A stretch of DNA of 64,000 nt from an uncultured Allomuricauda sp. (GCF_947495325.1 NZ_CANLYK010000002.1:124001-188000); one strand, 5' to 3'. Positions 26,578 to 35,742 are shown, counted from the first letter of the stretch. Numbers and translations: made by a program. The notes: generated by a model from the letters alone, not told the origin.

Positions 26578-27933
26578 CTACTTAAAAAGCCATTTGTACA
26601 AATCATTGCCATTCGCAAATAGTAAAAGTGCAATCAAAAGAAAGAAGCCAACCATTTGTGCATACTCCAAAAATTTATCGCTAGGTTTTCTGCCTGTTAC
26701 CATTTCATACAACAAAAACATTACATGTCCACCATCCAATGCGGGTATGGGCAATACGTTCATAAATGCAAGAATAATGGAAATCAATGCCGTGGTAGAC
26801 CAAAAAGCCGCCCAGTTCCAAGTATCAGGAAACATACTCCCAATAGCGGCAAATCCACCAACCCCTTTATAGGCTCCAGTGGAAGGATTGAATATTTTTT
26901 TAAGTTGTTTCACATAACTGGACAATGTGGTTACGCCCTTATCAATACCTGCAGGAATAGACTCAGCAAAAGAATAGGTCTCAACCTTTATGTTCAACAT
27001 TCCTTTTTCCTGCAAATCATCCATAGTTGGAAAACCAGGCCTAACCCCAATGGTTGCACTATCGCTAATTTTGACCGGAATATTGGCAACTTCCCCACCT
27101 TTTCTGGCAACCGTTAACTCAATATGCTGTCCTTCATATTTCTTTAAAATTGATTTTGCCTGGTCAAAATAAGTGATTTTGTCATTTCCAATTTTTATGA
27201 TTTCATCCTCAACTTTTAGCCCAGAATCCTTGTTCTCAGATTCTTCAGATACCTCACCTATCAAAAATGGAATACGATAATTTAAAAACCTCACCTTGTC
27301 TTCATCATCCAAAAGGGTAGAAATAAAGTCTATTGGAATCTCTTTTTCAATCCGTTGCCCATCTCTTTCCAACGTAATGGTATTTCCATTGATCAACTCG
27401 ATAAAAACGCTATTAAAAGATTCAAGTTCATTACCATCAACGGCGATAATTTTGTCACCTGTCTGTATTCCGACCTTATCCCCTATTTCCTCTTCCATTA
27501 CCCAAACACCATCTCGTAAACTTTCCATGGGAACGTATTGCTCCCCATATGAATACGCCATTCCAATGTAAATAATAACCGCAAGAATAAAGTTAACAGT
27601 GACACCACCCAACATGATAATCAATCGTTGCCAAGCGGGCTTACTCCTAAACTCCCAGGGTTTTGGCTCTTCTTTCATTGCTTCTGTGTCCATGCTTTCA
27701 TCAATCATTCCCGCAATTTTCACATAGCCTCCAAGGGGCAACCAACCTATTCCGTAAACGGTCTCTCCAATTTTTTTCTTGAAGAGGGAAAATTTTATAT
27801 CAAAAAAGAGGTAGAATTTCTCAACCCTGGTCTTAAATAATTTTGCAGGGATAAAATGTCCTAGTTCATGAAGAACAATCAGCAAGGACAAACTGAGAAA
27901 AAATTGTATGGTTTTTATTAGTATGGGACTCAT
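26578..27933 (-). CDS. rseP: RIP metalloprotease RseP (site-2 protease)
   Basis: About 451 residues from the ATG at 27933 (MSPILIKTIQ). The zinc motif HELGH is at 22-26 in TM1, the second motif LDGGH lies near the C-terminus, and there are two PDZ-like regions between (GIQTGDKIIAVDGNEL and GLKVEDEIIKIGNDKI). RseP cleaves anti-sigma factors or signal-peptide remnants within the membrane. With three ECF sigma factors in this window, such substrates are plausible. The longer frame (8 residues more) was not chosen. Confidence 0.96.
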   Translation of the reverse strand: MSPILIKTIQFFLSLSLLIVLHELGHFIPAKLFKTRVEKFYLFFDIKFSLFKKKIGETVYGIGWLPLGGYVKIAGMIDESMDTEAMKEEPKPWEFRSKPAWQRLIIMLGGVTVNFILAVIIYIGMAYSYGEQYVPMESLRDGVWVMEEEIGDKVGIQTGDKIIAVDGNELESFNSVFIELINGNTITLERDGQRIEKEIPIDFISTLLDDEDKVRFLNYRIPFLIGEVSEESENKDSGLKVEDEIIKIGNDKITYFDQAKSILKKYEGQHIELTVARKGGEVANIPVKISDSATIGVRPGFPTMDDLQEKGMLNIKVETYSFAESIPAGIDKGVTTLSSYVKQLKKIFNPSTGAYKGVGGFAAIGSMFPDTWNWAAFWSTTALISIILAFMNVLPIPALDGGHVMFLLYEMVTGRKPSDKFLEYAQMVGFFLLIALLLFANGNDLYKWLFK

Positions 27934-27956
27934 TTGCTCGTATCTGTTAAAACGCA

Positions 27957-27964
27957 CAAAAGTA
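27957..27964 (-). promoter_or_regulatory. -7 promoter element for rseP
   Basis: Minus-strand TACTTTTG matches TAnnTTTG, 24 nt upstream of the rseP ATG. No -33 TTTG at the usual distance. Confidence 0.4.
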
Positions 27965-28071
27965 AACTTTTACAAAGTCATAAAAAAACAGGCGTTGAGA
28001 CCACACTGGGTTTTAAGAAAGTTTTGGCAACAAAACTTCCGTTTTATGACAAACAATCCTGCGGTCAGCCG

Positions 28072-28079
28072 TAATTTTG
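28072..28079 (+). promoter_or_regulatory. -7 promoter element for the SCO gene
   Basis: TAATTTTG matches TAnnTTTG and ends 6 nt before the ATG at 28086, predicting a very short or leaderless message. Confidence 0.45.
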
Positions 28080-28085
28080 CAAAAC

Positions 28086-28760
28086 ATGCTGTCCTTTTTT
28101 TCAAAATATAAATTCTTTGGAATGGTGCTCTTGGCACTTTCTATTGTGATAATCTATCTTTTTTACACTGCGTTGCAACCTAAAAAGATGTTGCCCATTT
28201 ACCAACCCAGCATGGTAAGCCAGGAATTGGTGGATAGTACTTTGCATTACAAAAAGAAGTACCATACAATCTCAGATTTTGAACTCATCAATCAAAATGG
28301 AAAGAAAATCTCCCAACAAGACTACATGGATAAAATTTATGTGGCGGATTTCTTTTTTACTACCTGCCCCACAATTTGTCCTATAATGACCAAAAACATG
28401 GCAGAAATACAGCATGAGGTAATTAATGACAAAGATGTGATGCTACTCTCCCATTCCGTAACCCCAACGATCGATTCAGTAGCGCAATTGAAAAAATATG
28501 CACTGGAAAAAGGGGTTGTGGACGACAAATGGAATTTGGTCACCGGCGATAAAAAGCAGATTTATGAGTTGGCCCGAAAATCATATTTAGCTGTTAAAAC
28601 CGATGGCGATGGAGGTCCATATGATATGATTCATACCGAAAATTTTATCCTTGTGGACAAGGAAAAAAGGATTAGAGGTTTTTACGATGGAACGGATTCC
28701 AAAGAAATTGAAAAGTTGCTTCAAGACTTGCAGACCCTAAAAGCAAGCTATAGGGAATAA
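28086..28760 (+). CDS. SCO1/SenC family copper chaperone-like protein
   Basis: A 224-residue thioredoxin-fold protein with an N-terminal membrane anchor (about 9-30). The copper site is CPTIC (C94, C98) plus a later His in MIHTENFILVD. SCO proteins deliver copper to the CuA site of cytochrome c oxidase or act as thiol oxidoreductases. The start is the ATG at 28086; a TTG three codons upstream is in frame but less likely. It is transcribed away from rseP and precedes feoAB. Confidence 0.9.
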   Translation: MLSFFSKYKFFGMVLLALSIVIIYLFYTALQPKKMLPIYQPSMVSQELVDSTLHYKKKYHTISDFELINQNGKKISQQDYMDKIYVADFFFTTCPTICPIMTKNMAEIQHEVINDKDVMLLSHSVTPTIDSVAQLKKYALEKGVVDDKWNLVTGDKKQIYELARKSYLAVKTDGDGGPYDMIHTENFILVDKEKRIRGFYDGTDSKEIEKLLQDLQTLKASYRE

Positions 28761-28808
28761 TGCTTGGAACCTCCTAAAATTTTGAAATTCCATATGCGCT
28801 TTTTTACT

Positions 28809-28816
28809 TACTTTTG
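28809..28816 (+). promoter_or_regulatory. -7 promoter element for feoA
   Basis: TACTTTTG matches TAnnTTTG, 32 nt before the feoA start. A TTTG lies 23 nt upstream, longer than the usual 19. No Fur box was recognised. Confidence 0.4.
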
Positions 28817-28848
28817 CTCTTACTTAAAATTAATCTAAATAAGAATTT

Positions 28849-29091
28849 GTGGCAACCGTTATCGACCTTGAACACGGACAAAAAGGAATCATAAAGGAGT
28901 TTTCGGATAGCATTCCTCCCATAAAACTATTGGAGTTGGGATGTTTGCCAGGAAATCATGTAGAATTAGTTCAGGTTGCCCCGTTAAAAGACCCTATTTA
29001 TATTAATGTAAATGGGAGCCATATAGCCATTAGACGTTCTTTGGCCAAGCAAATTGAGCTTGATATTGTTGAAGACACCGAGAACGTATGA
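28849..29091 (+). CDS. feoA: FeoA, ferrous iron transport accessory protein
   Basis: An 80-residue SH3-like FeoA domain (GQKGIIKEFSDS, LLELGCLPGNHVELV, HIAIRRSLAKQI). The start is a GTG. It overlaps feoB by 4 nt (stop within ATGA), so translation is coupled. FeoA binds FeoB to support Fe(II) uptake. Confidence 0.94.
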   Translation: MATVIDLEHGQKGIIKEFSDSIPPIKLLELGCLPGNHVELVQVAPLKDPIYINVNGSHIAIRRSLAKQIELDIVEDTENV

Positions 29092-31325
29092 GCAAAAACA
29101 TCAATGTTGCCCTAATTGGCAATCCCAACACCGGAAAAACTTCTGTTTTTAATCAACTTACCGGCCTCAATCAAAAAGTTGGAAACTACCCCGGAATAAC
29201 CGTTGAAAAAAAAGAGGGAATCTGTAAATTACCCAGAGGGGTTAAAGCGCATATTCTTGATCTTCCCGGAACTTATAGTCTCAATACCACATCACTTGAT
29301 GAAAGTGTGGTGGTAGAATTATTGCTCAATAAAAATGATAAGGACTATCCAGATGTTGCAGTCGTTGTCAGCGATGTGGAAAATCTAAAAAGAAACCTCT
29401 TGCTTTTTACCCAAATCAAAGATTTAGGCATTCCTACCATATTGGTCATTAATATGGCCGATAGAATGTCCAGAAAAGGAATTTCCTTGGATGTTGGGGG
29501 GTTGGAAAAAAAGCTGGATACCAAAATTGCTCTGGTAAGCACTAGAAAAGGCAGCGGTATTGATCACATAAAAGAACTGATTGCAGATTTTAAGAGCTTA
29601 TCTACAGATGCCAATGTGAATACTTCCAGAATTTCACCTGAGTATTTTGAGCGATTGCAAAAGGCATTTCCAAAGGAGGATCTATACAAACTCTGGTTGG
29701 TAATTACACAGGATGTCAACTTTATGCCCATTGAAAAGAAGCGTATTCAAGATGCAACTTCTTTCTCCACAAAATCCAAAGCAGAACTTAAAAAACTTCA
29801 GCATAGGGAAACGGTGTTGCGCTATCAATTTATCAATGACACCTTAAAAGAAACCTATAAGGTAGATTTTGAAGCAGCAAGAGGTATGCGTGCCTCTTTG
29901 GACAAGGTATTGACCCACAAAATTTTCGGATACGTCATTTTCTTGGTTATACTGCTCACCATTTTTCAGGCCATTTTTGAATGGAGTACCTATCCATCCG
30001 ATTTTATTGATGAGCAATTTTCAATGGCAAGTGATTGGATTAAAAATACCCTGCCCTCTGGAGTTTTTACCAACCTTTTAGCGGAAGGTATTTTAGCCGG
30101 CATAGGTGGTATAGCGGTATTCATCCCGCAAATTGCCTTTCTGTTCCTTTTTATTTCACTTTTAGAAGAATCAGGATACATGAGTCGCGTGGTTTTTTTA
30201 ATGGACAAACTCATGCGCCCGTTTGGTTTAAGTGGAAAAAGCGTTGTTCCCCTTATTTCAGGAACAGCTTGCGCAATACCTGCCGTAATGGCCACAAGAA
30301 CCATTGAAAACTGGAAAGAACGCCTGATTACCATTTTGGTAACACCATTCACCACCTGTTCGGCAAGATTACCAGTTTACCTCATACTTATTGCTTTGGT
30401 AATTCCCAAAGGGCGGTTTCTAGGCTTGAGCTATCAGGCTTTAACATTAATGCTATTGTACCTTTTAGGATTTGGAACGGCAATTTTTTCAGCAATGATC
30501 TTAAATAAGATCTTGAAAATAAAAAGTAGTTCGCTTTTTATGATTGAAATGCCAACCTATAGGCTCCCACTCCTAAAAAATGTTGTTTACACCGTATTGG
30601 AAAAAACCAAAAGTTTTGTGTTTGGTGCTGGAAAAATCATTTTGGCCATTTCAATTGTACTGTGGTTTTTAGGTTCAAATGGTTTTTCTGCCGATTTCAA
30701 GAATGCGGAAGAAATTGTAAATAAAAGAATTGAAAATGAGGGGCTTTCCCCTTACAGCAAAAACTATATTCGAAACAATATCGATACCTATAAGAAAAAT
30801 ACCAAGGTTAGCGTAGTGGCCCAGGAAAATGCCATCGGATTAAAATCGCTCCAAGATTCGGTACAAGTGATGACGAATATTTTAAGGGAAAAAGCCCGAG
30901 CGCAGGAAATTGCCAGCTACAAACTGGAACATTCCTATATTGGTTATGCAGGCAAAGCGATCGAACCCTTGGTCAAACCCTTAGGCTATGATTGGAAAAT
31001 TGGCATTGCTGTGCTGACATCTTTTGCCGCACGCGAAGTTTTTGTTGGTACTTTGGCCACCATTTATAGTGTTGGAAATGATGAAGAAGAAACCATTAAA
31101 AGCAGAATGGCCGCAGAATTAGATCATACGGGCAAAAAACCCCTGTTCAATTTGGCATCGGGCATTTCGTTAATGCTTTTTTATGCGTTTGCCATGCAAT
31201 GCATGAGCACACTGGCCATTGTAAAAAAAGAGACCAATTCATGGAAATGGCCTATGCTTCAGTTACTAATTATGAGCATTATTGCTTATCTTGTTGCATT
31301 GAGCGCTTTTCAAATACTTAAGTAA
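29088..31325 (+). CDS. feoB: FeoB, ferrous iron transporter
   Basis: A 745-residue protein with an N-terminal GTPase domain (P-loop GNPNTGKT at 11-18, DLPGTYS G3, NMAD G4), a helical linker, and the membrane domain with Gate motifs (PLISGTACAIPAVMATR and PFTTCSARLPVY) containing the conserved cysteines of the pore. It transports Fe(II) across the inner membrane. A tiny Cys-rich partner gene overlaps its stop codon. Confidence 0.97.
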   Translation: MSKNINVALIGNPNTGKTSVFNQLTGLNQKVGNYPGITVEKKEGICKLPRGVKAHILDLPGTYSLNTTSLDESVVVELLLNKNDKDYPDVAVVVSDVENLKRNLLLFTQIKDLGIPTILVINMADRMSRKGISLDVGGLEKKLDTKIALVSTRKGSGIDHIKELIADFKSLSTDANVNTSRISPEYFERLQKAFPKEDLYKLWLVITQDVNFMPIEKKRIQDATSFSTKSKAELKKLQHRETVLRYQFINDTLKETYKVDFEAARGMRASLDKVLTHKIFGYVIFLVILLTIFQAIFEWSTYPSDFIDEQFSMASDWIKNTLPSGVFTNLLAEGILAGIGGIAVFIPQIAFLFLFISLLEESGYMSRVVFLMDKLMRPFGLSGKSVVPLISGTACAIPAVMATRTIENWKERLITILVTPFTTCSARLPVYLILIALVIPKGRFLGLSYQALTLMLLYLLGFGTAIFSAMILNKILKIKSSSLFMIEMPTYRLPLLKNVVYTVLEKTKSFVFGAGKIILAISIVLWFLGSNGFSADFKNAEEIVNKRIENEGLSPYSKNYIRNNIDTYKKNTKVSVVAQENAIGLKSLQDSVQVMTNILREKARAQEIASYKLEHSYIGYAGKAIEPLVKPLGYDWKIGIAVLTSFAAREVFVGTLATIYSVGNDEEETIKSRMAAELDHTGKKPLFNLASGISLMLFYAFAMQCMSTLAIVKKETNSWKWPMLQLLIMSIIAYLVALSAFQILK

Positions 31326-31468
31326 TGGATACTGTTCAACATATTTTAATGTATTCAACCCTTGCATTGGCTTTGGGGTACTTAGTATGGAAATTTATCC
31401 TTCCCAAATCTTTATTTTCGAATAAAAGAAATACATCCAAATCCTGCGGTGAATGTGGATGTAACTAG
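31325..31468 (+). CDS. FeoB-associated Cys-rich membrane protein
   Basis: A 47-residue protein beginning MDTVQHILMYSTLALAL, with one transmembrane helix and a tail ending SCGECGCN. The three clustered cysteines at the C-terminus are the hallmark of the small FeoB-associated (FeoC-like) family. Its ATG overlaps the feoB stop (TAATG). It is short enough to be missed by ORF cut-offs. It likely assists FeoB at the membrane, perhaps through metal or redox sensing. Confidence 0.9.
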   Translation: MDTVQHILMYSTLALALGYLVWKFILPKSLFSNKRNTSKSCGECGCN

Positions 31469-31520
31469 TTTGCACTTCTTCAACATATTCCATATTCGTT
31501 TACACTCCATTTTTTTCAAA

Positions 31521-31562
31521 AAGTGAAGAATTCTTTAAAAAAATTCACTTCTCCGTGTAACC
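31521..31562 (+). promoter_or_regulatory. candidate ECF-type promoter region with inverted repeat
   Basis: An AAGTGAA (31521-31527) / TTCACTT (31544-31550) inverted repeat is followed by TGTAACC at 31556-31562. TGTAAC-like -35 elements are common for ECF sigma factors, so this may be an autoregulated promoter for the following sigma operon. Confidence 0.35.
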
Positions 31563-31612
31563 TTTTATAAATTCCTGACTATATAGGATAGAGTACCAAC
31601 TAAAAACAAAAA

Positions 31613-32137
31613 TTGAAAGAGCCTTCAGATGAAATACTAATGCAAAAAGTTGCAGGTGGCAATCTAGATTTGCTGAAGGTGCTTTTTGATAGATATCATA
31701 AGCATATCTATAATTTTTTGCATAAAATGTCTGGAGATCCAATGTTGAGCGAAGATCTTACACAAGATGTTTTTTATAAGTTGATAAAGTACCGAAGTTC
31801 TTATAAAAATGGGTCTTTTAAATCATGGTTGTTCACTATAGCCAGAAACAATTTAAAAACACATTTTACCAGGAACCATCAAACTCATGAGAGTATTGAT
31901 GTACTTGAATACAAACAACTGGAGAGCCAAGAAAACATGCATGAAGATTATTCGCATTTGCAAAATGCGCTCAATAAATTGGATGCAACAGATCGTGAGT
32001 TGGTCATTTTAAACAGATTTCAAGAAATAAAATATGAAGAATTGGCGGAAATTATTGGCAGTACTTCTGGTGCAGTAAAAACCAGAGTTTGCAGGGCTTT
32101 AAAAAAATTAAAAACTATTTATTTAGAAAATATATAG
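31613..32137 (+). CDS. ECF RNA polymerase sigma factor
   Basis: A 174-residue sigma factor with region 2 (LSEDLTQDVFYKLIKYRSSYK) split from region 4 (LNRFQEIKYEELAEIIGSTSGAVKTRVCRALKKL). The frame opens at a TTG; the first ATG (M10) would leave region 2 largely intact, so the start is uncertain. The next gene encodes its zinc-finger anti-sigma factor and begins 2 nt after the stop. It leads an operon that also has two DUF4097 genes. Confidence 0.92.
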   Translation: MKEPSDEILMQKVAGGNLDLLKVLFDRYHKHIYNFLHKMSGDPMLSEDLTQDVFYKLIKYRSSYKNGSFKSWLFTIARNNLKTHFTRNHQTHESIDVLEYKQLESQENMHEDYSHLQNALNKLDATDRELVILNRFQEIKYEELAEIIGSTSGAVKTRVCRALKKLKTIYLENI

Positions 32138-32139
32138 AC

Positions 32140-32931
32140 ATGGAGAAGAATCATGTTTCAAATTTGCTCCCAGGTTATCTGGACAATACATTGAGCGAAG
32201 AAGCAACTAAAAAAGTGGAAGAACATGTATCCAATTGTATTCAATGCAAACTGGAACTGGATGAAATGAAAATATTGTTCAAAGCTTTTGAAGAAGAAAA
32301 ACTTACGGTGCCCACGAAACGTCTTACAGCCAATTTTGAAGCAGCTTTGGCTGAAGAAAAATCAGCTACTTCTAAAGTGGTCTCGATCGGGCCAGTCAAT
32401 AAAAAATCTAGTTGGGCTTCCAATGTTTTTAAGATTGCAGCAAGCATTGCACTTTTGGTTGCATCCTTTCAAATGGGAAGAATTTTACAAGATAAAAGCT
32501 TTGACCAAGACTTAGCATTGTTAAAAGATGAAAGTTTACAGCTGAAACAAACGGCAATGCTTTCCTTAATGGAAAATCAATCCGCCAGTAAAAGAATCCA
32601 AGGAGTAAGTTTTATTGAAGAATTTACGAATCCGGATGAAGCGATTGTAAAAGCTTTGGGGAACCGACTTCTTTATGATGAAAATGACAATGTACGCTTA
32701 AACGCTTTCGAAGCACTTTCTAGGTTTGTTACTTCAGAAAACGTGAAACAGGTATTCATTGAAGCTCTAGAGGTGGAAAAAAACCCGAGTATCCAGATTG
32801 GCATAATTCAGGCGTTGATAAAAATTCAAGAAAAGAAAGCTATTGCGCCCATGCAAAAACTATTGGAACAGGAGGATACCCAACCCTTTGTCAAAAATGA
32901 AATCAATTTAGGATTACCAAAAATTATGTAA
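32140..32931 (+). CDS. zinc-finger anti-sigma factor with HEAT-repeat domain
   Basis: A 263-residue membrane protein from the ATG at 32140 (MEKNHVSN). A zf-HC2 zinc finger (H29-x3-C33-x2-C36) binds the sigma factor. After a linker comes a TM helix (VFKIAASIALLVASFQMG), and the last 110 residues are HEAT-like helical repeats (VRLNAFEALSRFV and IQIGIIQALIKI). The HEAT repeats should lie in the periplasm as a protein-interaction sensor. The longer frame overlapping the sigma gene was rejected. Confidence 0.88.
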   Translation: MEKNHVSNLLPGYLDNTLSEEATKKVEEHVSNCIQCKLELDEMKILFKAFEEEKLTVPTKRLTANFEAALAEEKSATSKVVSIGPVNKKSSWASNVFKIAASIALLVASFQMGRILQDKSFDQDLALLKDESLQLKQTAMLSLMENQSASKRIQGVSFIEEFTNPDEAIVKALGNRLLYDENDNVRLNAFEALSRFVTSENVKQVFIEALEVEKNPSIQIGIIQALIKIQEKKAIAPMQKLLEQEDTQPFVKNEINLGLPKIM

Positions 32932-32950
32932 ACATCAAAAAACGAAAATC

Positions 32951-33700
32951 ATGAAACACTTTGTACTTTTTTTAATGGCATCTATCTCAACGAGTGTAGC
33001 CATTGCACAAACAGATTATTCCAAATCATTAAGTGGAATTGAATGGGTTAAAATTGAATCAAAATCCGATATCACCCTAAAGACCTCTAGCTCAAATGAA
33101 CTGCTGATAAAGGGCAGTAGACATTCAAAAACAACTGAAAAAGCAAAAGGCCTTCGATTGGTTGGCGAAGGTGGATCGGATAATACAGAAGTTGGATTCT
33201 ATGTAATCCAAGATGGAAATTCACTCATCGTAAAAAATCTAAGAAAATCGGAAGGAGCAACAATCTATCTTCCAAAAACACAAAACGTATCTGTAAAAAG
33301 TACGTGGAGCGGGGATATTGAAATTGACGGTTTCTCCGGCGAAATAGAAGCCGATGCCCAACTAAATGGAAGTATTGAAATTATCAATGTAAACGGACCG
33401 GTAACCGCAAACGCCCTTAATGGAGAAATTACGGTGGAATTTGGAAAAGTAAAACAAGATTCTCCTATATCCATCTATACCACAAACGGTGAGGTAGATG
33501 TTACCTTACCCTCAGATACCCCAGCAAATTTGACACTGGGAACAACTAATGGAGATATCTATACCAACTTTGAGTTTAAAAGGGAAGAAAAGGACGGCCT
33601 CAAATCAATTTCAGGGCGAAAAGTGAAAGCGACCATTAATAACGGTGGTGTCAATATTTCCCTAAAGTCCACCAACGGGAATATTTATTTAAGAAAATAA
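32951..33700 (+). CDS. DUF4097 family beta-strand repeat protein
   Basis: A 249-residue exported protein (signal peptide ending VAIAQT). The mature part is a right-handed beta-helix-like DUF4097 domain with recurrent GDIEID, NGSIEI, NGEITV and TNGEVDV strands. It follows the anti-sigma gene by 19 nt. Its relatives appear with sigma/anti-sigma pairs and may be the output or sensor in the envelope. Confidence 0.85.
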   Translation: MKHFVLFLMASISTSVAIAQTDYSKSLSGIEWVKIESKSDITLKTSSSNELLIKGSRHSKTTEKAKGLRLVGEGGSDNTEVGFYVIQDGNSLIVKNLRKSEGATIYLPKTQNVSVKSTWSGDIEIDGFSGEIEADAQLNGSIEIINVNGPVTANALNGEITVEFGKVKQDSPISIYTTNGEVDVTLPSDTPANLTLGTTNGDIYTNFEFKREEKDGLKSISGRKVKATINNGGVNISLKSTNGNIYLRK

Positions 33701-33720
33701 TAATCAAAAAACGATCAGTC

Positions 33721-34434
33721 ATGAAAAATTTAGCGATCATGGTAACAATGGGCTTCATCAGTCTATCCATAAATGCACAAAAAGTCATTGAAAAAAACAT
33801 TAATTACACCAATCAGATTATAGATGTAGACCTAAAATTTGCTTCCAACATCGATGTCAAAACCTGGGATAAAAACACCGTGTATTTTAAAGCTGATATT
33901 TACACCGAAGATTCACAATTTCAAGAGTTTTACAAATTGCACATTCAAGAAAAATCAGGTGAAATTTATATTACCTCAGAGGCAGAAGCAGTTTTTAAGG
34001 CTTATCGAAAAGATTGCCTTGAAAAAAATCCTGACAAGAAAAAGAATTGCTATAATACTGGGGATTTAACCGAATTTAATTACGTGCTCTACGTTCCTAA
34101 AAACGCAAAATTTAAAATTAGCAGTATCAATGGCGACCTAAAATCTGAAGTTATCGAAGGAGATTTTACAGCTGATCTCATCAACGGCAATATTGATATT
34201 AAAAAATACAACGGCAACCTAAATCTTAAGACCATAAATGGTGAGATAGACTTGGTAATGGCCAACTCACACCTTACGGCTGAAACCATTCATGGTCAGA
34301 TTTACGCCGATGAAAAATTGGACCTAAAAGTTACGGATAGGCATGTAGGCCAAAAAGTAGAGGGTAGTTTTAACAATGCCACAAACCGTTTGCGCTTAAA
34401 TACCATTAATGGCAATATGTACTTACGGCTTTAA
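33721..34434 (+). CDS. DUF4097 family beta-strand repeat protein
   Basis: A 237-residue exported protein (signal peptide ending SINAQ) with the same recurring strand pattern (INGDLKSEV, INGNIDIKK, INGEIDLVM, IHGQIYADE), closing with INGNMYLRL. It is a diverged paralogue of the preceding gene, 20 nt away, so the operon carries a tandem pair. It overlaps the convergent DUF423 gene by 4 nt at the stop codons. Confidence 0.85.
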   Translation: MKNLAIMVTMGFISLSINAQKVIEKNINYTNQIIDVDLKFASNIDVKTWDKNTVYFKADIYTEDSQFQEFYKLHIQEKSGEIYITSEAEAVFKAYRKDCLEKNPDKKKNCYNTGDLTEFNYVLYVPKNAKFKISSINGDLKSEVIEGDFTADLINGNIDIKKYNGNLNLKTINGEIDLVMANSHLTAETIHGQIYADEKLDLKVTDRHVGQKVEGSFNNATNRLRLNTINGNMYLRL

Positions 34435-34823
34435 AACAGGGGTACAATAAAGGAATATAGCAATAAGCCCCACCCTATTGCGAGCAGTAATCCCCCAATA
34501 GGTGTTATTGGACCAAGGAACCTTGATTTTTTTCCATTGGCAGCGCTCATACATAATCCATAAATACTAAAAGAAAAAAGTAAGGTTCCAAAAACAAAAC
34601 AATTAATAATGTACTTGTCCAAGGGTTGATCAAACCCAAGATTGTAGCTAAGCACTAGCAGTACAATAGCATGGTACATTTGGTACTTGACCCCGGTTTC
34701 AAAGCTATGAAGTTGTTCCGGGGTCAATTTCTTTTTTAGTGCGTGAGCTCCAAATGCCCCAAAAATAATGGCCAACAGACCATAAAAGCTTCCGACTACC
34801 TGGGCTAGTAAAAGTGTTTCCAT
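34431..34823 (-). CDS. DUF423 family membrane protein
   Basis: A 130-residue protein with four transmembrane helices and the family signature IFGAFGAHALKKKL near the N-terminus, together with YQMYHAIVLL. Function unknown; homologues are widely annotated as YgdD-type. It is convergent with the DUF4097 gene. Confidence 0.9.
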   Translation of the reverse strand: METLLLAQVVGSFYGLLAIIFGAFGAHALKKKLTPEQLHSFETGVKYQMYHAIVLLVLSYNLGFDQPLDKYIINCFVFGTLLFSFSIYGLCMSAANGKKSRFLGPITPIGGLLLAIGWGLLLYSFIVPLF

Positions 34824-34851
34824 AAATTCTAATTGTATTTAGTGAATGCCA

Positions 34852-35259
34852 TTAAAAAACAATATCAATTTCGGTATCACTAAGCACTCTAAAGCAGCAT
34901 TCTTTATATTTTGGAGGGCCAAAGGTTTTCATTTTAGCTTTTGAAAAAGCAACTTTTTCCTTCGGGATTCCCAACCAATTTGTATCAAGAATATTATTCC
35001 CATTTTGATCGTGGAACACAGCTATTGCATATTCACCCGGAGGTATATTTTCTATATTCAACTTTACCACCCCCTCTTTTGCCTGGGCCGTACCGGTTTT
35101 AAACACCCCTTCAAAAGTCAGAAACGTATCATCAGAATCATAAACCGCTACATTTACATTTCCTTCTGTAGATGGAACGTTATGAACGTGAACAGAAATG
35201 GTATTCTGTGAGAATAGAAAAAAAGGGGCTATTAAAAAGATGTATAAAAAAGTTCTCAT
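34852..35259 (-). CDS. DUF2141 family exported protein
   Basis: A 135-residue secreted protein (signal ending LFSQN) with a DUF2141 beta-sandwich: VHVHNVPSTEGNVNVAVYD, PPGEYAIAVFHDQNGN and LGIPKE. Such proteins are periplasmic or surface-associated and of unknown function. It lies 28 nt downstream of no operon partner; the preceding gene ends about 50 nt away. Confidence 0.88.
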   Translation of the reverse strand: MRTFLYIFLIAPFFLFSQNTISVHVHNVPSTEGNVNVAVYDSDDTFLTFEGVFKTGTAQAKEGVVKLNIENIPPGEYAIAVFHDQNGNNILDTNWLGIPKEKVAFSKAKMKTFGPPKYKECCFRVLSDTEIDIVF

Positions 35260-35307
35260 AGGTAAAATCTGATCAAGATTGTCGCTTCTTATTATACGTT
35301 TATAAAA

Positions 35308-35742
35308 TCAATTTTGGGCTTCAAGGTTTGCCATTAATTTGCTGTTCAGAAAGTCATAAATTTCATTTGTCTGAATACTATCCTTAAAATTGATAAACAT
35401 CTTAAGGGAATCATGATGCACCAACCTTATTTTTTCCTGTCTTAAATCATCTACAAACACATATACCTTAGACTCGGTTAACGAATCTTTGAAAACGCCT
35501 TTTTCCTTGGCCATCCATGAAAACCCATTGAAGCGTTCCATTTCTGGAAGCTTTTCTACAAGTTCGATGCTGTCAATTTCTGAAATTGGTATTTTCTGGT
35601 AATAGACTCCTGAAAGGATTCTAAATTTCCCTTCTTCAATTTTGTGCCAATTTTTATAATGGAGTACAAAAGCAAAGGCGCAGACTGCAAGTGTAAGAAC
35701 AATCAAAACGTTCCACAACCAATGCTTTCTCTTTTTATTCAT
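35308..35742 (-). CDS. hypothetical membrane protein with PH-like region
   Basis: About 144 residues from the ATG at 35742 (MNKKRKHWLW); the longer frame overlaps the upstream gene by 35 nt. One transmembrane helix near the N-terminus is followed by a beta-rich soluble part (ISEIDSIELVEKLPEMER, VYVFVDDLRQEKIRLVHHD) that resembles a bacterial PH domain. I do not recognise a family with confidence. It overlaps the S9 peptidase stop slightly and may be co-transcribed with it. Confidence 0.6.
   Translation of the reverse strand: MNKKRKHWLWNVLIVLTLAVCAFAFVLHYKNWHKIEEGKFRILSGVYYQKIPISEIDSIELVEKLPEMERFNGFSWMAKEKGVFKDSLTESKVYVFVDDLRQEKIRLVHHDSLKMFINFKDSIQTNEIYDFLNSKLMANLEAQN

Noticed and set aside
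26656..27117. 153-codon plus-strand frame opposite rseP
   Set aside because: Antisense to rseP, rich in Cys/His/Asn, without family features.
31545..31742. 65-codon minus-strand frame over the ECF sigma start
   Set aside because: Antisense to the sigma factor gene and its promoter; no features.
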